DNA from: Aurantimicrobium minutum
GTDB taxonomy: Bacteria > Actinomycetota > Actinomycetes > Actinomycetales > Microbacteriaceae
NCBI RefSeq assembly: GCF_002355535.1
Contig: NZ_AP017457.1
Location: forward strand, 620,001-684,000
Direction of reading: 5' to 3'
DNA length: 64,000 bases
Part shown: positions 40,991 to 49,083 of the stretch, one piece after another
Numbering within the stretch: position 1 is the first letter of the stretch
Layout of the letters: each line of letters opens with the position of its first letter
Made by a program: the position numbers and the translations under genes
The notes under the pieces: model-generated
The model's input: the letters and a program-made list of their open reading frames with translations, nothing else
Told to the model about the DNA's origin: nothing
Databases searched by the model: none

Positions 40991-41995
40991 TTAACGTCTC
41001 CCGTAACGTGCAACCACATTAACCATGCGTTCAAGTGAATAGATAGGGTCGCGCGAAGCCCCCTTAACATTTGCATCTGTTTCTGCGATGACCTCTATGG
41101 CATTGCCTAACCCGGTTTCGGTCCATCCTTGAAGATCCTTGCGTGCTCGATCTATCTGCCATGGAGCCGCTCCCAGCGCTCCCGCTAGCTCTCCTGCATT
41201 TCTGCGCTCACCGAAAAGTTTGGCCATCAAACGCAGTTTTGCCGCAAACGTCGCAACAATAGGAACAGGGTCAGCGCCGGTTTGCAGGGCATGGCGAAGA
41301 ATGACAAGAGATTCTCCAAGCCGACCGGCAACAGCGTTATCAACGACTTTGAATGCCGTAGCTTCAACTCGTCCACCGTAATAATCTTCGACGGTACGGT
41401 CTGTTATTTCACCTTGGGCATCGGCAATAAGTTGTTGGCAGGCATTAGCAAGTTCCGAACCTGAACCTGAAAATGCTTGGACGAGCGAACGCAGTGCACT
41501 TGGTGAGATGTTTCGACCTGCGTGTCGAAATTCTTGGGCAGCAAAGTCATATTTGTCGTTATCGCTCTTGAGCTCAGCACATACAACCTCAACGGCTCCA
41601 CCAGTTCCAGCTCGGAGAGTATCGAGAAGTTTTTTACCGCGTACTCCCCCGTTATGACGAAGAACTACAGTCGTGTCTCGATCAGGAGATGCGACATAGT
41701 CAAGCATTTCAAGGAGAAATTCGTCGTTACATTTTTCAACGTCACTTACTCGAATTAATCGTGGCTCCCCGAACAAAGAAGGACTTGCGAGAGTGAGGAG
41801 TTGGCCAGGGGTGTAGGAACTTGCATCAATATCACTGACTTCCAAGGAAGCATCTACTGCACGAAGTGATTCGCGTATTCGCTGCGTAGCACGATCTGCT
41901 AGGAAGCTTTCTGCTCCAGTGACGAGAACGAGAGGTGCGGGTTCGGCAGTTGACCACGTGAACTGTGGAATGGAATTCTTTGCCTTTGCTGCCAT
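40991..41995 (-). CDS. holA: DNA polymerase III subunit delta
   Basis: HolA is the clamp-loader subunit that opens the sliding clamp. The 334-residue protein shows the HolA pattern: LVLVTGAESFLADRATQRI at the N-terminus, LASPSLFGEPRLIRVSDVEK, a three-domain AAA+-like body without Walker motifs, and a C-terminal collar (LMAKLFGERRNAGELAGALG, then YSLERMVNVVARYGRR). It is the third gene of the comEA-comEC-holA run; linkage of holA to comEC is common in bacteria. Confidence 0.94.
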   Translation of the reverse strand: MAAKAKNSIPQFTWSTAEPAPLVLVTGAESFLADRATQRIRESLRAVDASLEVSDIDASSYTPGQLLTLASPSLFGEPRLIRVSDVEKCNDEFLLEMLDYVASPDRDTTVVLRHNGGVRGKKLLDTLRAGTGGAVEVVCAELKSDNDKYDFAAQEFRHAGRNISPSALRSLVQAFSGSGSELANACQQLIADAQGEITDRTVEDYYGGRVEATAFKVVDNAVAGRLGESLVILRHALQTGADPVPIVATFAAKLRLMAKLFGERRNAGELAGALGAAPWQIDRARKDLQGWTETGLGNAIEVIAETDANVKGASRDPIYSLERMVNVVARYGRR

Positions 41996-42004
41996 GATGC
42001 AAGC

Positions 42005-44026
42005 TTAATGCTCAGTCCAGACAGAGAGCCCTGTTTGATTCGGTATGACAAGAATCATTCCATCCTCATCGGTTCGAGGGGTAATAGCGTTCAGGCTTTT
42101 GAGTTCATTCAAGATTTCTTTTCTTGGGTGACCATATTCATTGCCTTTCCCTACAGAAAACAAGCCCACTGCAGGCTGGATGCGTTGATACAAAGTCCTG
42201 CTTTGATCTGCTGATCCATGATGCGCTACTTTCACAACGTCGATGTGAGGAAGTGAAACTGTTTTCATCAGTGCCAATTGAGATTCTTTTCCTAAATCTC
42301 CTAAAAACAGGCTTCGAAATTCAGGAAAACTAACTAACAGGGTCACAGATCCTGGGTTCCCCACAGTCATTTCTGGATGCAGTCCATCTGGCCACAGGAT
42401 CTGCCACTTCGCAGCACCAAGATTCCCCGACAACCCGGTGATTCCGCGAGAAAGATGTGCCCCTGAGCGTGCGAGTTCTGACAAGAGGGATTCATCTTCT
42501 ATGTTTTCGGGTTGCCCCACAATTGCTTTATCGACTTTTCCGATTACGGCTTGAAGACCGCCTACATGGTCTTTGTCGAAGTGTGTGAGAACAAGGTGAT
42601 CAAGTCGAGAAATTCCTAATCTCATCAGACACTGCTCAAGCGAGTCCGGTTTTCGCCCGGTATCAATGAGAGCGAAAGACCCTTCTGAGGCAAGGACAAT
42701 TGCATCTCCTTGACCTACATCACATACTGCGATGCTCCACTCTGTAGGGATAGAAGAAATACTTCGAAAGTTGATGACAAACAAAATAAGTACCCAGGAC
42801 AAAACGAACACAGCTAGCAGTGTTGCGAAAATCCTCCTCACGCGCGGCGACCGAGCGAGTAAGGCTAAAAGTACGCACGTACTGACAAATGCCGCTAACA
42901 GTGCACCCGCTACACCCGAAACCCATCCGAGGGACGCAAAAGGGAATTGGGAAACTGTGATCGCAGTTGAACCAATCCACTGTGCAGGCAGCCAGCCGAT
43001 CCACATCGCAAGCTGACCAAGCCAAGGTGCTGGCAGGGATATCAGACACGTGAGCAGCCCAAATACGGTGGCCAATGGCGCTGCTGGACCTGCAACCATA
43101 TTTGCAAGAACACCATAAGTAGGCATCTGTGGCGAAAGCAGGATGATAAAGGGCTGGCAAAGCAACTGTGCGGAAAGTGGAGCAGCAATTGCCAGCGCAC
43201 ACCAATAGGGCATCCATTGAGCAAGTTTGTGGGATAGCGGAAGTGAAAAAAGCAATAATCCGGCAGTGGCAGACACAGAAAGTACGAAGCCTAATTCGAT
43301 CGCCCACCAAGGATTCCACATCAGCAAACCCACAACCGCACCAGAAAGGAGAGGGATGCCGGCTGCGGGGCGTCCTAAGAACAAAGCGATCATCACAATA
43401 GTTGCCATCACCGCAGCTCGAACCACGCTCGGTTGAGGAGTCACAATAATCACAAACGCAACAAGTGCCGTCATGCCAGCAATCAATCGAAGTTTGCGCC
43501 CAGCTCCACACAAGGCAGCGAACATCATGACACCGGCCGTAACAATTGCACAGTTTGCACCCGAAACAGCAGTGATGTGGGTCAAAGAAACTGTTTTCAT
43601 GGCGTGATCAAGTGATTCAGATAACCGCGAAGTATCCCCAATTGCTAAACCTGGCAACAATTCACCACCTACACCCGGAAGCTCGGAGGTCAACTCAAGA
43701 AATCTCTGCCTGAGATTGACCGCCCAGTCAGGAGATGCCTGTTGTTGAGAAGCGACTGTTTCCCAGGGCAGTGACTCTTTATGTGTTGGAAGACGAATCA
43801 GGTAAATCAAGAAAAAGGCCGCGGTAATCCATCCGCTCAGGAACAGCAACGAGTGCAGCCGTGGTCCAAAAATCACAGCACTAAAACCAACACAACAGCC
43901 GATCATTCCCCACAAGAAACTGTTGCCGAATACTTGACCAAGAAGTAACGCCGCGGCGAGCAGAATCCAGCTCGCCAGAACAGGTATAGCCAGACGAAGA
44001 TCTATGGTTCGTGACGTGAAACTCAC
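42005..44026 (-). CDS. comEC: ComEC/Rec2-family DNA-uptake membrane channel
   Basis: This inner-membrane channel is thought to move single-stranded DNA into the cell during transformation. The 673-residue protein has about ten membrane helices with the competence-domain signature SLTHITAVSGANCAIV, then a C-terminal metallo-beta-lactamase-like domain with CDVGQGDAIVLASEGSFALIDTGR and the metal motif HFDKDHVGG. The N-terminal part is short, and the OB-fold DUF4131 module of long family members seems absent or much reduced. The GTG start overlaps the comEA stop (GTGA). Confidence 0.93.
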   Translation of the reverse strand: MSFTSRTIDLRLAIPVLASWILLAAALLLGQVFGNSFLWGMIGCCVGFSAVIFGPRLHSLLFLSGWITAAFFLIYLIRLPTHKESLPWETVASQQQASPDWAVNLRQRFLELTSELPGVGGELLPGLAIGDTSRLSESLDHAMKTVSLTHITAVSGANCAIVTAGVMMFAALCGAGRKLRLIAGMTALVAFVIIVTPQPSVVRAAVMATIVMIALFLGRPAAGIPLLSGAVVGLLMWNPWWAIELGFVLSVSATAGLLLFSLPLSHKLAQWMPYWCALAIAAPLSAQLLCQPFIILLSPQMPTYGVLANMVAGPAAPLATVFGLLTCLISLPAPWLGQLAMWIGWLPAQWIGSTAITVSQFPFASLGWVSGVAGALLAAFVSTCVLLALLARSPRVRRIFATLLAVFVLSWVLILFVINFRSISSIPTEWSIAVCDVGQGDAIVLASEGSFALIDTGRKPDSLEQCLMRLGISRLDHLVLTHFDKDHVGGLQAVIGKVDKAIVGQPENIEDESLLSELARSGAHLSRGITGLSGNLGAAKWQILWPDGLHPEMTVGNPGSVTLLVSFPEFRSLFLGDLGKESQLALMKTVSLPHIDVVKVAHHGSADQSRTLYQRIQPAVGLFSVGKGNEYGHPRKEILNELKSLNAITPRTDEDGMILVIPNQTGLSVWTEH

Positions 44027-44682
44027 AAGCTGACAAGCTCGCGCAGAGTCTCAAATAATTTGTCTCCAATACCGGGGACGTCATTGATCTGATTTATGTC
44101 AACAAAACTTCCATTGGCCTCGCGCCACTCAAGGATTCGTTGAGCCAAAGTGGGACCGATACCCGGTAGTCCATCAAGTTCTTCAGCTGTTGCGTTATTA
44201 AGAGAGAGCAAAGCTCCGCCAGCATGTACTTGACCTTTTTCGGCACTACAGGCGGTGTCAACACTTATTACTATCTGCTCCCCATCAGATACCTGACGTG
44301 CAAGATTTATACCACAATCACTGGCACCAGGAGCTATTCCTCCAGCGGCCATGACTGCATCGATAACTCGTGAGCCTGGGGAAATTTGGTAAATTCCTGG
44401 GTGATTTACTCCACCGACTACATGGACCAGTACCCCAATGTCCTGCGCGGAGATTGTGGGTAAACCTTGTGTAGTTGATTTGAGCTCTACTGGTACTGAG
44501 TTACTGCTGGTAACTGAGCCCATAAATGACCAGCCCACGGCAACAAGAACGACCGCTAACCCTGCAATAAAAACAGCTGCTGTAGTCATCCTCCGTCTGA
44601 ACATGGTGGGCTGTTGGAGCGAGATTTGGTCATTTCTCTCTAATCCGAATGTTTTCTTAAACAGCGTTTTCAGAATTTTCAT
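44023..44682 (-). CDS. comEA: ComEA-type DNA-binding protein
   Basis: This membrane-anchored DNA receptor has about 219 residues: a cytoplasmic N-terminus, one membrane helix (TTAAVFIAGLAVVLVAVGW), an SLBB domain (VLVHVVGGVNHPGIYQISPGSRVIDAVMAAGG) and two helix-hairpin-helix motifs (LPGIGPTLAQRILEWREANG and VPGIGDKLFETLREL) that bind DNA backbone. A frame 57 codons longer runs through the divergent promoter region; the ATG at 44682 is preferred because TATGTT ends 6 nt upstream. With comEC it forms the minimal uptake pair; no pilus genes are in the window. Confidence 0.9.
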   Translation of the reverse strand: MKILKTLFKKTFGLERNDQISLQQPTMFRRRMTTAAVFIAGLAVVLVAVGWSFMGSVTSSNSVPVELKSTTQGLPTISAQDIGVLVHVVGGVNHPGIYQISPGSRVIDAVMAAGGIAPGASDCGINLARQVSDGEQIVISVDTACSAEKGQVHAGGALLSLNNATAEELDGLPGIGPTLAQRILEWREANGSFVDINQINDVPGIGDKLFETLRELVSL

Positions 44683-44688
44683 CCACAC

Positions 44689-44694
44689 AACATA
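44689..44694 (-). promoter_or_regulatory. Likely -10 box of comEA-comEC-holA (leaderless)
   Basis: TATGTT on the minus strand ends 6 nt before the ATG at 44682. No ribosome binding site is seen. It shares the 147-nt spacer with the divergent FUSC gene, whose own TACGGT box is at 44818-44823. Confidence 0.45.
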
Positions 44695-44817
44695 AATACA
44701 TTTGCCTAGTAAGAGAGATCGCTTTTCGCTCACTGTGGATGAATTGCCAGAAACCTGAGTGTGCATGTCTAGCAGTGTGTCTACGCGTGGCACTGAAGCC
44801 GACAGCGGCTTAACCCA

Positions 44818-44823
44818 TACGGT
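44818..44823 (+). promoter_or_regulatory. Likely -10 box of the FUSC-like gene (leaderless)
   Basis: TACGGT ends 6 nt before the GTG start at 44830. The intervening GAGAGA could also act as a weak ribosome binding site, so leaderless use is less certain here. Confidence 0.35.
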
Positions 44824-44829
44824 GAGAGA

Positions 44830-45876
44830 GTGAGTATTGTCTCCAACGTCCAAACGAAGAAACGCATACCGTTTTTACAACTTGCCAAAACGATTATTGC
44901 CACTCTTCTGGCGTGGTTTTTCGCGTTACTCGTTTATCCCGATGAGCAACCTATCTTTGCTGCAATTGCGGCCATCATCGTTGTGCAACCAAGCATCAAT
45001 CAATCTTTGGGTAAAGCCATTGAACGAAGCACCGGGGTAGTACTCGGCGTCGCAGTTGCTTTAGGCGCAAGCCTGATTTTTGGATCTCACAGTTGGCTTG
45101 TTCTTGTCGCGGTTATTGCCGCGTTCATTGCTGGATGGTTATTCAAATTCACTCCGGGAACATCGAATCAAATTGCTATTAGCGCCATGCTTGTCATCGC
45201 TATCGGTTCTGCAACACCGGAATATGCGCTCGGCCGGATTGTTGAAACCATCATCGGTGCAACAATCGCGTTCATTGTGAATGCGGTTATTGTTCCCCCA
45301 GTTGCCCTAGAACCATCTCAAAAAGCAGTTTCTGAACTTGGTGCAAATATTGCAGAGGTCCTCGAAGATATTGGAAGTGTTCTGCGACGTTCAACAAGCT
45401 ACGAAGTGCTCTCCAACATCAACACACGCGCACGTGAACTTCGGAATCAACTCAACGTTGCTCAGGCAACAATTCAAACTGCTCAAGAAAGCCTTCGATT
45501 TAATGTCATCAAAGGAAAACACGAGAAAGAACTTGATGCAGAACAGCAATTACTCTCTCAATTAGCCGTACTCGTCACCCGAACTATTGGTGTTGCTCGC
45601 GCAGTTCGCGACAACTATGACGAATCAGTCATTGCTGAACCTGGTATTGCCCAGATTGCTGAAGAGTTTATGCGTTCAGCTCATGATCTGCGCATGTTGG
45701 TTCGTGATGCTGGTCTTCCGGCACACAACCAATCACACCCAGCAACCAATGAACTACCCGCCTTAACCGAACCGATTAGACTCACTCCGCCTTCAGGAGC
45801 TAACTGGATATTGATTGGTTTCCTGATGGAAAACCTTCGGCGTATTCGCGACGAAATTATCGGTGTTTCGGACTAA
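44830..45876 (+). CDS. FUSC / aromatic-acid-exporter-like membrane protein
   Basis: The 348-residue protein has an N-terminal block of about six membrane helices (residues about 20-160) with the family segments YPDEQPIFAAIAAIIVVQPS and GRIVETIIGATIAFIVNAVIVPP. A long cytoplasmic helical region follows (LGANIAEVLEDIGSVL onward, coiled-coil-like). This matches the DUF939/ArAE-1 group related to fusaric acid resistance and aromatic acid exporters; no substrate can be assigned. The start is GTG. It ends directly against the convergent GH3 gene (stop codons adjacent, no gap), leaving no space for a terminator. Confidence 0.82.
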   Translation: MSIVSNVQTKKRIPFLQLAKTIIATLLAWFFALLVYPDEQPIFAAIAAIIVVQPSINQSLGKAIERSTGVVLGVAVALGASLIFGSHSWLVLVAVIAAFIAGWLFKFTPGTSNQIAISAMLVIAIGSATPEYALGRIVETIIGATIAFIVNAVIVPPVALEPSQKAVSELGANIAEVLEDIGSVLRRSTSYEVLSNINTRARELRNQLNVAQATIQTAQESLRFNVIKGKHEKELDAEQQLLSQLAVLVTRTIGVARAVRDNYDESVIAEPGIAQIAEEFMRSAHDLRMLVRDAGLPAHNQSHPATNELPALTEPIRLTPPSGANWILIGFLMENLRRIRDEIIGVSD

Positions 45877-47118
45877 TTAATAGGTCACCCAGATGAGACA
45901 TCGCTCATCACACGGTGGTATCCACGTCTTCGCTTCAGGATAAAGCTCTCTGCGGAGAGAAAGTACACGAGCTACAGATTCATCAAGCTGTTCTGCTGAT
46001 ACTGTTCCCGCATTCACAGCATTCGTTACAGCAGAAACAATTGTTCCAACATCAAAATTCACACTCGGGACATACAACAAGAGATCGTTTCCAGCCCGCA
46101 GCGCTTCAACTGCATTGGCAGCAGGGTCTGAATATTCTGGAATGCCCGAGCTTTCCAGCATGGTCATATCGTCGGTGATGATGACACCGTCGAACCCCAT
46201 ATCCTCCCGCAAAATCTGATGCCATCGTTGTGAAAGCGATGACGGAACTGAATCGATTGCTGGGAAAGATAAATGCCCAAACATCACTAGAGGGTTCCCT
46301 GCAGCAATCCCCATGGCAAAAGGAATTCCGTCGCTCTGTTTCCAAGACTCATAGTCAAGCGGTGATGATGGAATGCCAATGTGAGAGTCTCCTGGCGCAC
46401 TCCCATGACCGGGAAAATGTTTGAGAGTACTGAGTACATAAGGATTCTCGGCAGTCACTGCAGCTTGTACACGATCACCGGCGCTCAGGCCGTCAGAGCC
46501 AAATGATCTTCCATATATGAAAGATGAACTGTCTCCAGAAACATCAGCAACAACGCCAAAGTTGAGATTGATACCAACCGACTTCAACAGTTGAGCTCGT
46601 GAGGTGAAAGCTTGAGCTGTTGCCTCAAGGGGTTCATTGCGAAGCACATCAGCGCCCGCATAAGTGTCATAGGGAAGTCGCGTTACTTCCCCTCCTTCTT
46701 CATCAATGCCGATGAGACGTGGAATTTCTGGATTACCTTGTATCGCTGCTGTGATGCCGGAAAGCTCTTCAGGGGTCGCAGGAATATTGCTTCCCATGAG
46801 GATGAATCCACCCAATTGTTGAGACTCAACAAATCCCTGAAGCGAGGTTACGTCAATACCGGGTTGGTTGATGATGAGTAGTGATCTGATTTTCTGCTCA
46901 AGAGACATCTCAGACATGGTCTCGTGAACATAAAACTCAACAGGGTCTTCACCCCACACAGTGGGCTGCGCTACAGGGGTAACTCGATAAAACGTAACCG
47001 GGTCAGCTTCGACAGCTTTTGGCTGAGGCCACGTCACAAAGATCCACACAATGAAGACAGACGCAACAAACACTCCAAGTATCGTCCACCGACGGCGTAC
47101 TTGTTTGAGTGTTCCCAC
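45877..47118 (-). CDS. Glycoside hydrolase family 3 beta-N-acetylhexosaminidase (NagZ-like), membrane-anchored
   Basis: This 413-residue enzyme probably removes N-acetylglucosamine from peptidoglycan fragments. One N-terminal membrane helix (residues about 12-30) anchors it outside the cell. The GH3 domain has IGIDEEGGEVTRL, the NagZ signature KHFPGHG (233-239) with DSH (244-246), and the nucleophile D316 in IITDDMTM. The lack of a second GH3 C-terminal domain fits the NagZ group. The GTG start lies 6 nt after TAAACT. Confidence 0.9.
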   Translation of the reverse strand: MGTLKQVRRRWTILGVFVASVFIVWIFVTWPQPKAVEADPVTFYRVTPVAQPTVWGEDPVEFYVHETMSEMSLEQKIRSLLIINQPGIDVTSLQGFVESQQLGGFILMGSNIPATPEELSGITAAIQGNPEIPRLIGIDEEGGEVTRLPYDTYAGADVLRNEPLEATAQAFTSRAQLLKSVGINLNFGVVADVSGDSSSFIYGRSFGSDGLSAGDRVQAAVTAENPYVLSTLKHFPGHGSAPGDSHIGIPSSPLDYESWKQSDGIPFAMGIAAGNPLVMFGHLSFPAIDSVPSSLSQRWHQILREDMGFDGVIITDDMTMLESSGIPEYSDPAANAVEALRAGNDLLLYVPSVNFDVGTIVSAVTNAVNAGTVSAEQLDESVARVLSLRRELYPEAKTWIPPCDERCLIWVTY

Positions 47119-47124
47119 CCTGCG

Positions 47125-47130
47125 AGTTTA
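47125..47130 (-). promoter_or_regulatory. Likely -10 box of the GH3 hexosaminidase gene (leaderless)
   Basis: TAAACT on the minus strand ends 6 nt before the GTG start at 47118. It overlaps the sequence just before the stop of the upstream CsoR-family gene at 47132, so the two genes are probably separate transcripts. Confidence 0.45.
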
Positions 47131-47131
47131 G

Positions 47132-47404
47132 CTAGGAGAGGGAGAGAAAAAGCTTTTCTAATTCAGCAACCGTAGGAGCATCTTTATCTGATTTATCTCC
47201 ATTGGCTATGCAATCCTGCATTGCCTTGGCAATGATGGCAAAGCCTGCTTTATCAATCGCTCCGGAAACAGCAGAAAGTTGGGTGACAACCGCACGGCAG
47301 TCACCTCCTGCCTCGATTGCTGTAATAACAGCGGCGAGCTGACCTTGTGCTCTTTTGAGACGATTAACGATGGCACGCTGTTCTGCGGCAGTCACATCAG
47401 TCAT
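47132..47404 (-). CDS. CsoR-family repressor of the persulfide-sensing (CstR-like) type
   Basis: This 90-residue all-helical repressor (DUF156) contains the family segment IVNRLKRAQGQLAAVITAIEAGGDCRAVVTQLSAV. Two cysteines are at 36 and 65, matching the sensor positions of the family. The copper-ligand histidine expected at 61 in copper-binding CsoR is alanine (KAMQDC). A two-cysteine site without histidine is the pattern of CstR, which senses persulfides. The ATG overlaps the stop of the CoA-disulfide reductase/rhodanese gene (ATGA), a sulfur enzyme, which supports a sulfur-sensing rather than copper-sensing role. This assignment is inference from residues and context. Confidence 0.82.
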   Translation of the reverse strand: MTDVTAAEQRAIVNRLKRAQGQLAAVITAIEAGGDCRAVVTQLSAVSGAIDKAGFAIIAKAMQDCIANGDKSDKDAPTVAELEKLFLSLS

Positions 47405-49053
47405 TTTTGATCTCCAATCGAAGCTAAACCAGCTTTATAGGTGAGATATCCACCATTGAGGTTGAAAACCTCAATGCCTTCTTGAGCTAGAACACGTGCA
47501 GCGGTATGACCGCGCTGACCAACTTGGCAGTACACAACTACCCTGTGGCCTTTGAGCTCTTGAATGTGATCTCGTAGGACATCCAGGGGGTAGTTCACGG
47601 AACCAGCAATGTGTCCGTATTTGTGTTCACCCTCAGTGCGAACGTCAACAATGGTGAAACCTTGTTGTGAAAGTGATTCAATTTCATGCCATTCAACAAC
47701 CTGCGTGAGTCCCTGTGCGATATTTCTGTTCACATACCCCAACATGTTGATGGGATCCTTGGCAGAACCATGTTGAGGGTCATAGGCCAATTCCAGTTGT
47801 GCCAGTTGAGAGGCTGTAATGCCGGCAAACATGGCTGTAGAAATGACGTCAATTCGCTTGTCAACGCCATTGCCACCAACTGCTTGTGCGCCAAGAATGA
47901 GATCAGTGTCAGGATCCACCATGAGCTTGAACCTCATTGTTTGAGCGCCCGGGTAATAAGCGGCATGGTCTGCCGGGTGCGTGTGAATAACGCGAACTTT
48001 ACGCCCTGATGCTCGCAAAGCTTTCTCGCTCCAACCAACTGTGGCTGCAACCAAGCCATCAAAACTGACGATTGATGTACCCAAACTCGGTGTTGCAGAA
48101 ATAGTGTCAGCACCAGCAATGGCATTGGCAACGGAGTGCCCATGCCTGTTGGCCAGACCAGCTAGGGTTGCAAGTCTTTCATCGCCACTGATGGCATCAA
48201 TCTTTTCTGCAGCATCTCCAACAGCAAAAATGTGTGGGTCACTGGTGCGCTGCAGGTCATCAACCCAGATTCCGCCGTTGGCGCCAATTCGAAGACCCGC
48301 CTCCACCGCAAGTGTGATTTCAGGCTTAACTCCCATGGCAGAAAAAATCACATCTGCTGGGACAACTTCGCCTCCGACCAGTGTCACCGACGTGCGCTGG
48401 AATGATTCAACAGCTGAGCCCAAACGTAAATCAACACCTGCAACACGCACACGTTGAGCTATTGCAATCGCGAGTTCTGGATCGAGATAACTCAGAAGTT
48501 GCTTTCCCCGGTGTATCAGTGTCACGCTCATTCCGCGCTTGAGAAGATTTTCAGCAAGCTCTAAACCGATGAAACCTCCGCCGACAATAACTGCCGACTT
48601 GGGATTGGGATATAACCAGGCGATTGCTTTATCCATGTCCTCCACCGTGCGCATTGCAAGAATCCATTTTGAATCAGCACCTTCGGGCATCACAGCTGCT
48701 GCGCCAGGAGAGAGAACGAGAAAGTCATATTTCTCGACGTAAGTTACCTTCCACACCCGATCAAAGATTGTGACTGTTTTTGCTTCACGGTCAATAGAGA
48801 GCACTTCGTGACGTACCCGAACGTCTAAATTGAATCGGGCACCTAAGCTGACTGGATTTTGCAGAATCAGTAAAGAACGTTTTTCTATGGTGTCACTGAG
48901 ATGGTAGGGCAAGCCACAGTTCGCATAGGAAACAAAGCCGCTTCGTTCCAGGACAACAATATTGGCTTTCTCATCAAGGCGGCGAAGACGTGTCGCCGCG
49001 GACATACCCCCGGCTACACCACCGATGACTACGATTTTGCGAGGCCGAGACAT
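47401..49053 (-). CDS. CoA-disulfide reductase-like flavoprotein fused to rhodanese (persulfide reductase type)
   Basis: The 550-residue protein has an FAD/NAD(P)H disulfide reductase fold: VVIGGVAGGMSAATRLRR at the FAD site and the single redox Cys C46 in SYANCGLPYH (the CoADR/Npsr type). VIVGGGFIGLELAENL is at the NAD site, and IFAVGDAAE and a dimerisation domain follow. A C-terminal rhodanese domain begins near residue 455 with IVDVRTEGEHKYGHI and ends with active-site C509 in VVYCQVGQRGH. Such fusions reduce CoA persulfide or polysulfide. The downstream gene is a CstR-like repressor, and the promoter carries a matching operator. Confidence 0.9.
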   Translation of the reverse strand: MSRPRKIVVIGGVAGGMSAATRLRRLDEKANIVVLERSGFVSYANCGLPYHLSDTIEKRSLLILQNPVSLGARFNLDVRVRHEVLSIDREAKTVTIFDRVWKVTYVEKYDFLVLSPGAAAVMPEGADSKWILAMRTVEDMDKAIAWLYPNPKSAVIVGGGFIGLELAENLLKRGMSVTLIHRGKQLLSYLDPELAIAIAQRVRVAGVDLRLGSAVESFQRTSVTLVGGEVVPADVIFSAMGVKPEITLAVEAGLRIGANGGIWVDDLQRTSDPHIFAVGDAAEKIDAISGDERLATLAGLANRHGHSVANAIAGADTISATPSLGTSIVSFDGLVAATVGWSEKALRASGRKVRVIHTHPADHAAYYPGAQTMRFKLMVDPDTDLILGAQAVGGNGVDKRIDVISTAMFAGITASQLAQLELAYDPQHGSAKDPINMLGYVNRNIAQGLTQVVEWHEIESLSQQGFTIVDVRTEGEHKYGHIAGSVNYPLDVLRDHIQELKGHRVVVYCQVGQRGHTAARVLAQEGIEVFNLNGGYLTYKAGLASIGDQK

Positions 49054-49059
49054 ATCTTC

Positions 49060-49065
49060 AGTTTA
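49060..49065 (-). promoter_or_regulatory. -10 box of the CoADR-rhodanese / CstR-like operon (leaderless)
   Basis: TAAACT ends 6 nt before the ATG at 49053, and the operator palindrome at 49065-49081 abuts it on the upstream side. No ribosome binding site is evident. Confidence 0.55.
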
Positions 49066-49081
49066 TACCCCCCTGGGGTAT
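49065..49081 (-). promoter_or_regulatory. Palindromic C/G-tract operator, likely bound by the CsoR/CstR-like repressor
   Basis: The sequence ATACCCCCCTGGGGTAT on the plus strand is a 7-bp inverted repeat around 3 nt, the type of site CsoR-family repressors recognise. It fills the space directly upstream of the -10 box, so bound repressor would block RNA polymerase. It also begins 3 nt after the stop of the neighbouring monooxygenase gene. Confidence 0.78.
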
Positions 49082-49083
49082 GT

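Noticed and set aside
42720-43511. 263-codon minus-strand frame inside comEC
   Set aside because: It lies in another frame of the same strand within comEC, is rich in Cys and Trp in an unnatural way, and has no motif. comEC shows clear family sequence across this span.
44683-44853. N-terminal extension of comEA by 57 codons
   Set aside because: The extension overlaps the start of the divergent FUSC gene and lacks family sequence. The ATG at 44682 has a well-placed -10 box.
47132-47404. Copper-sensing CsoR as the identity of the repressor
   Set aside because: The histidine ligand at position 61 is alanine, and the partner gene is a sulfur enzyme rather than a copper exporter or chaperone.
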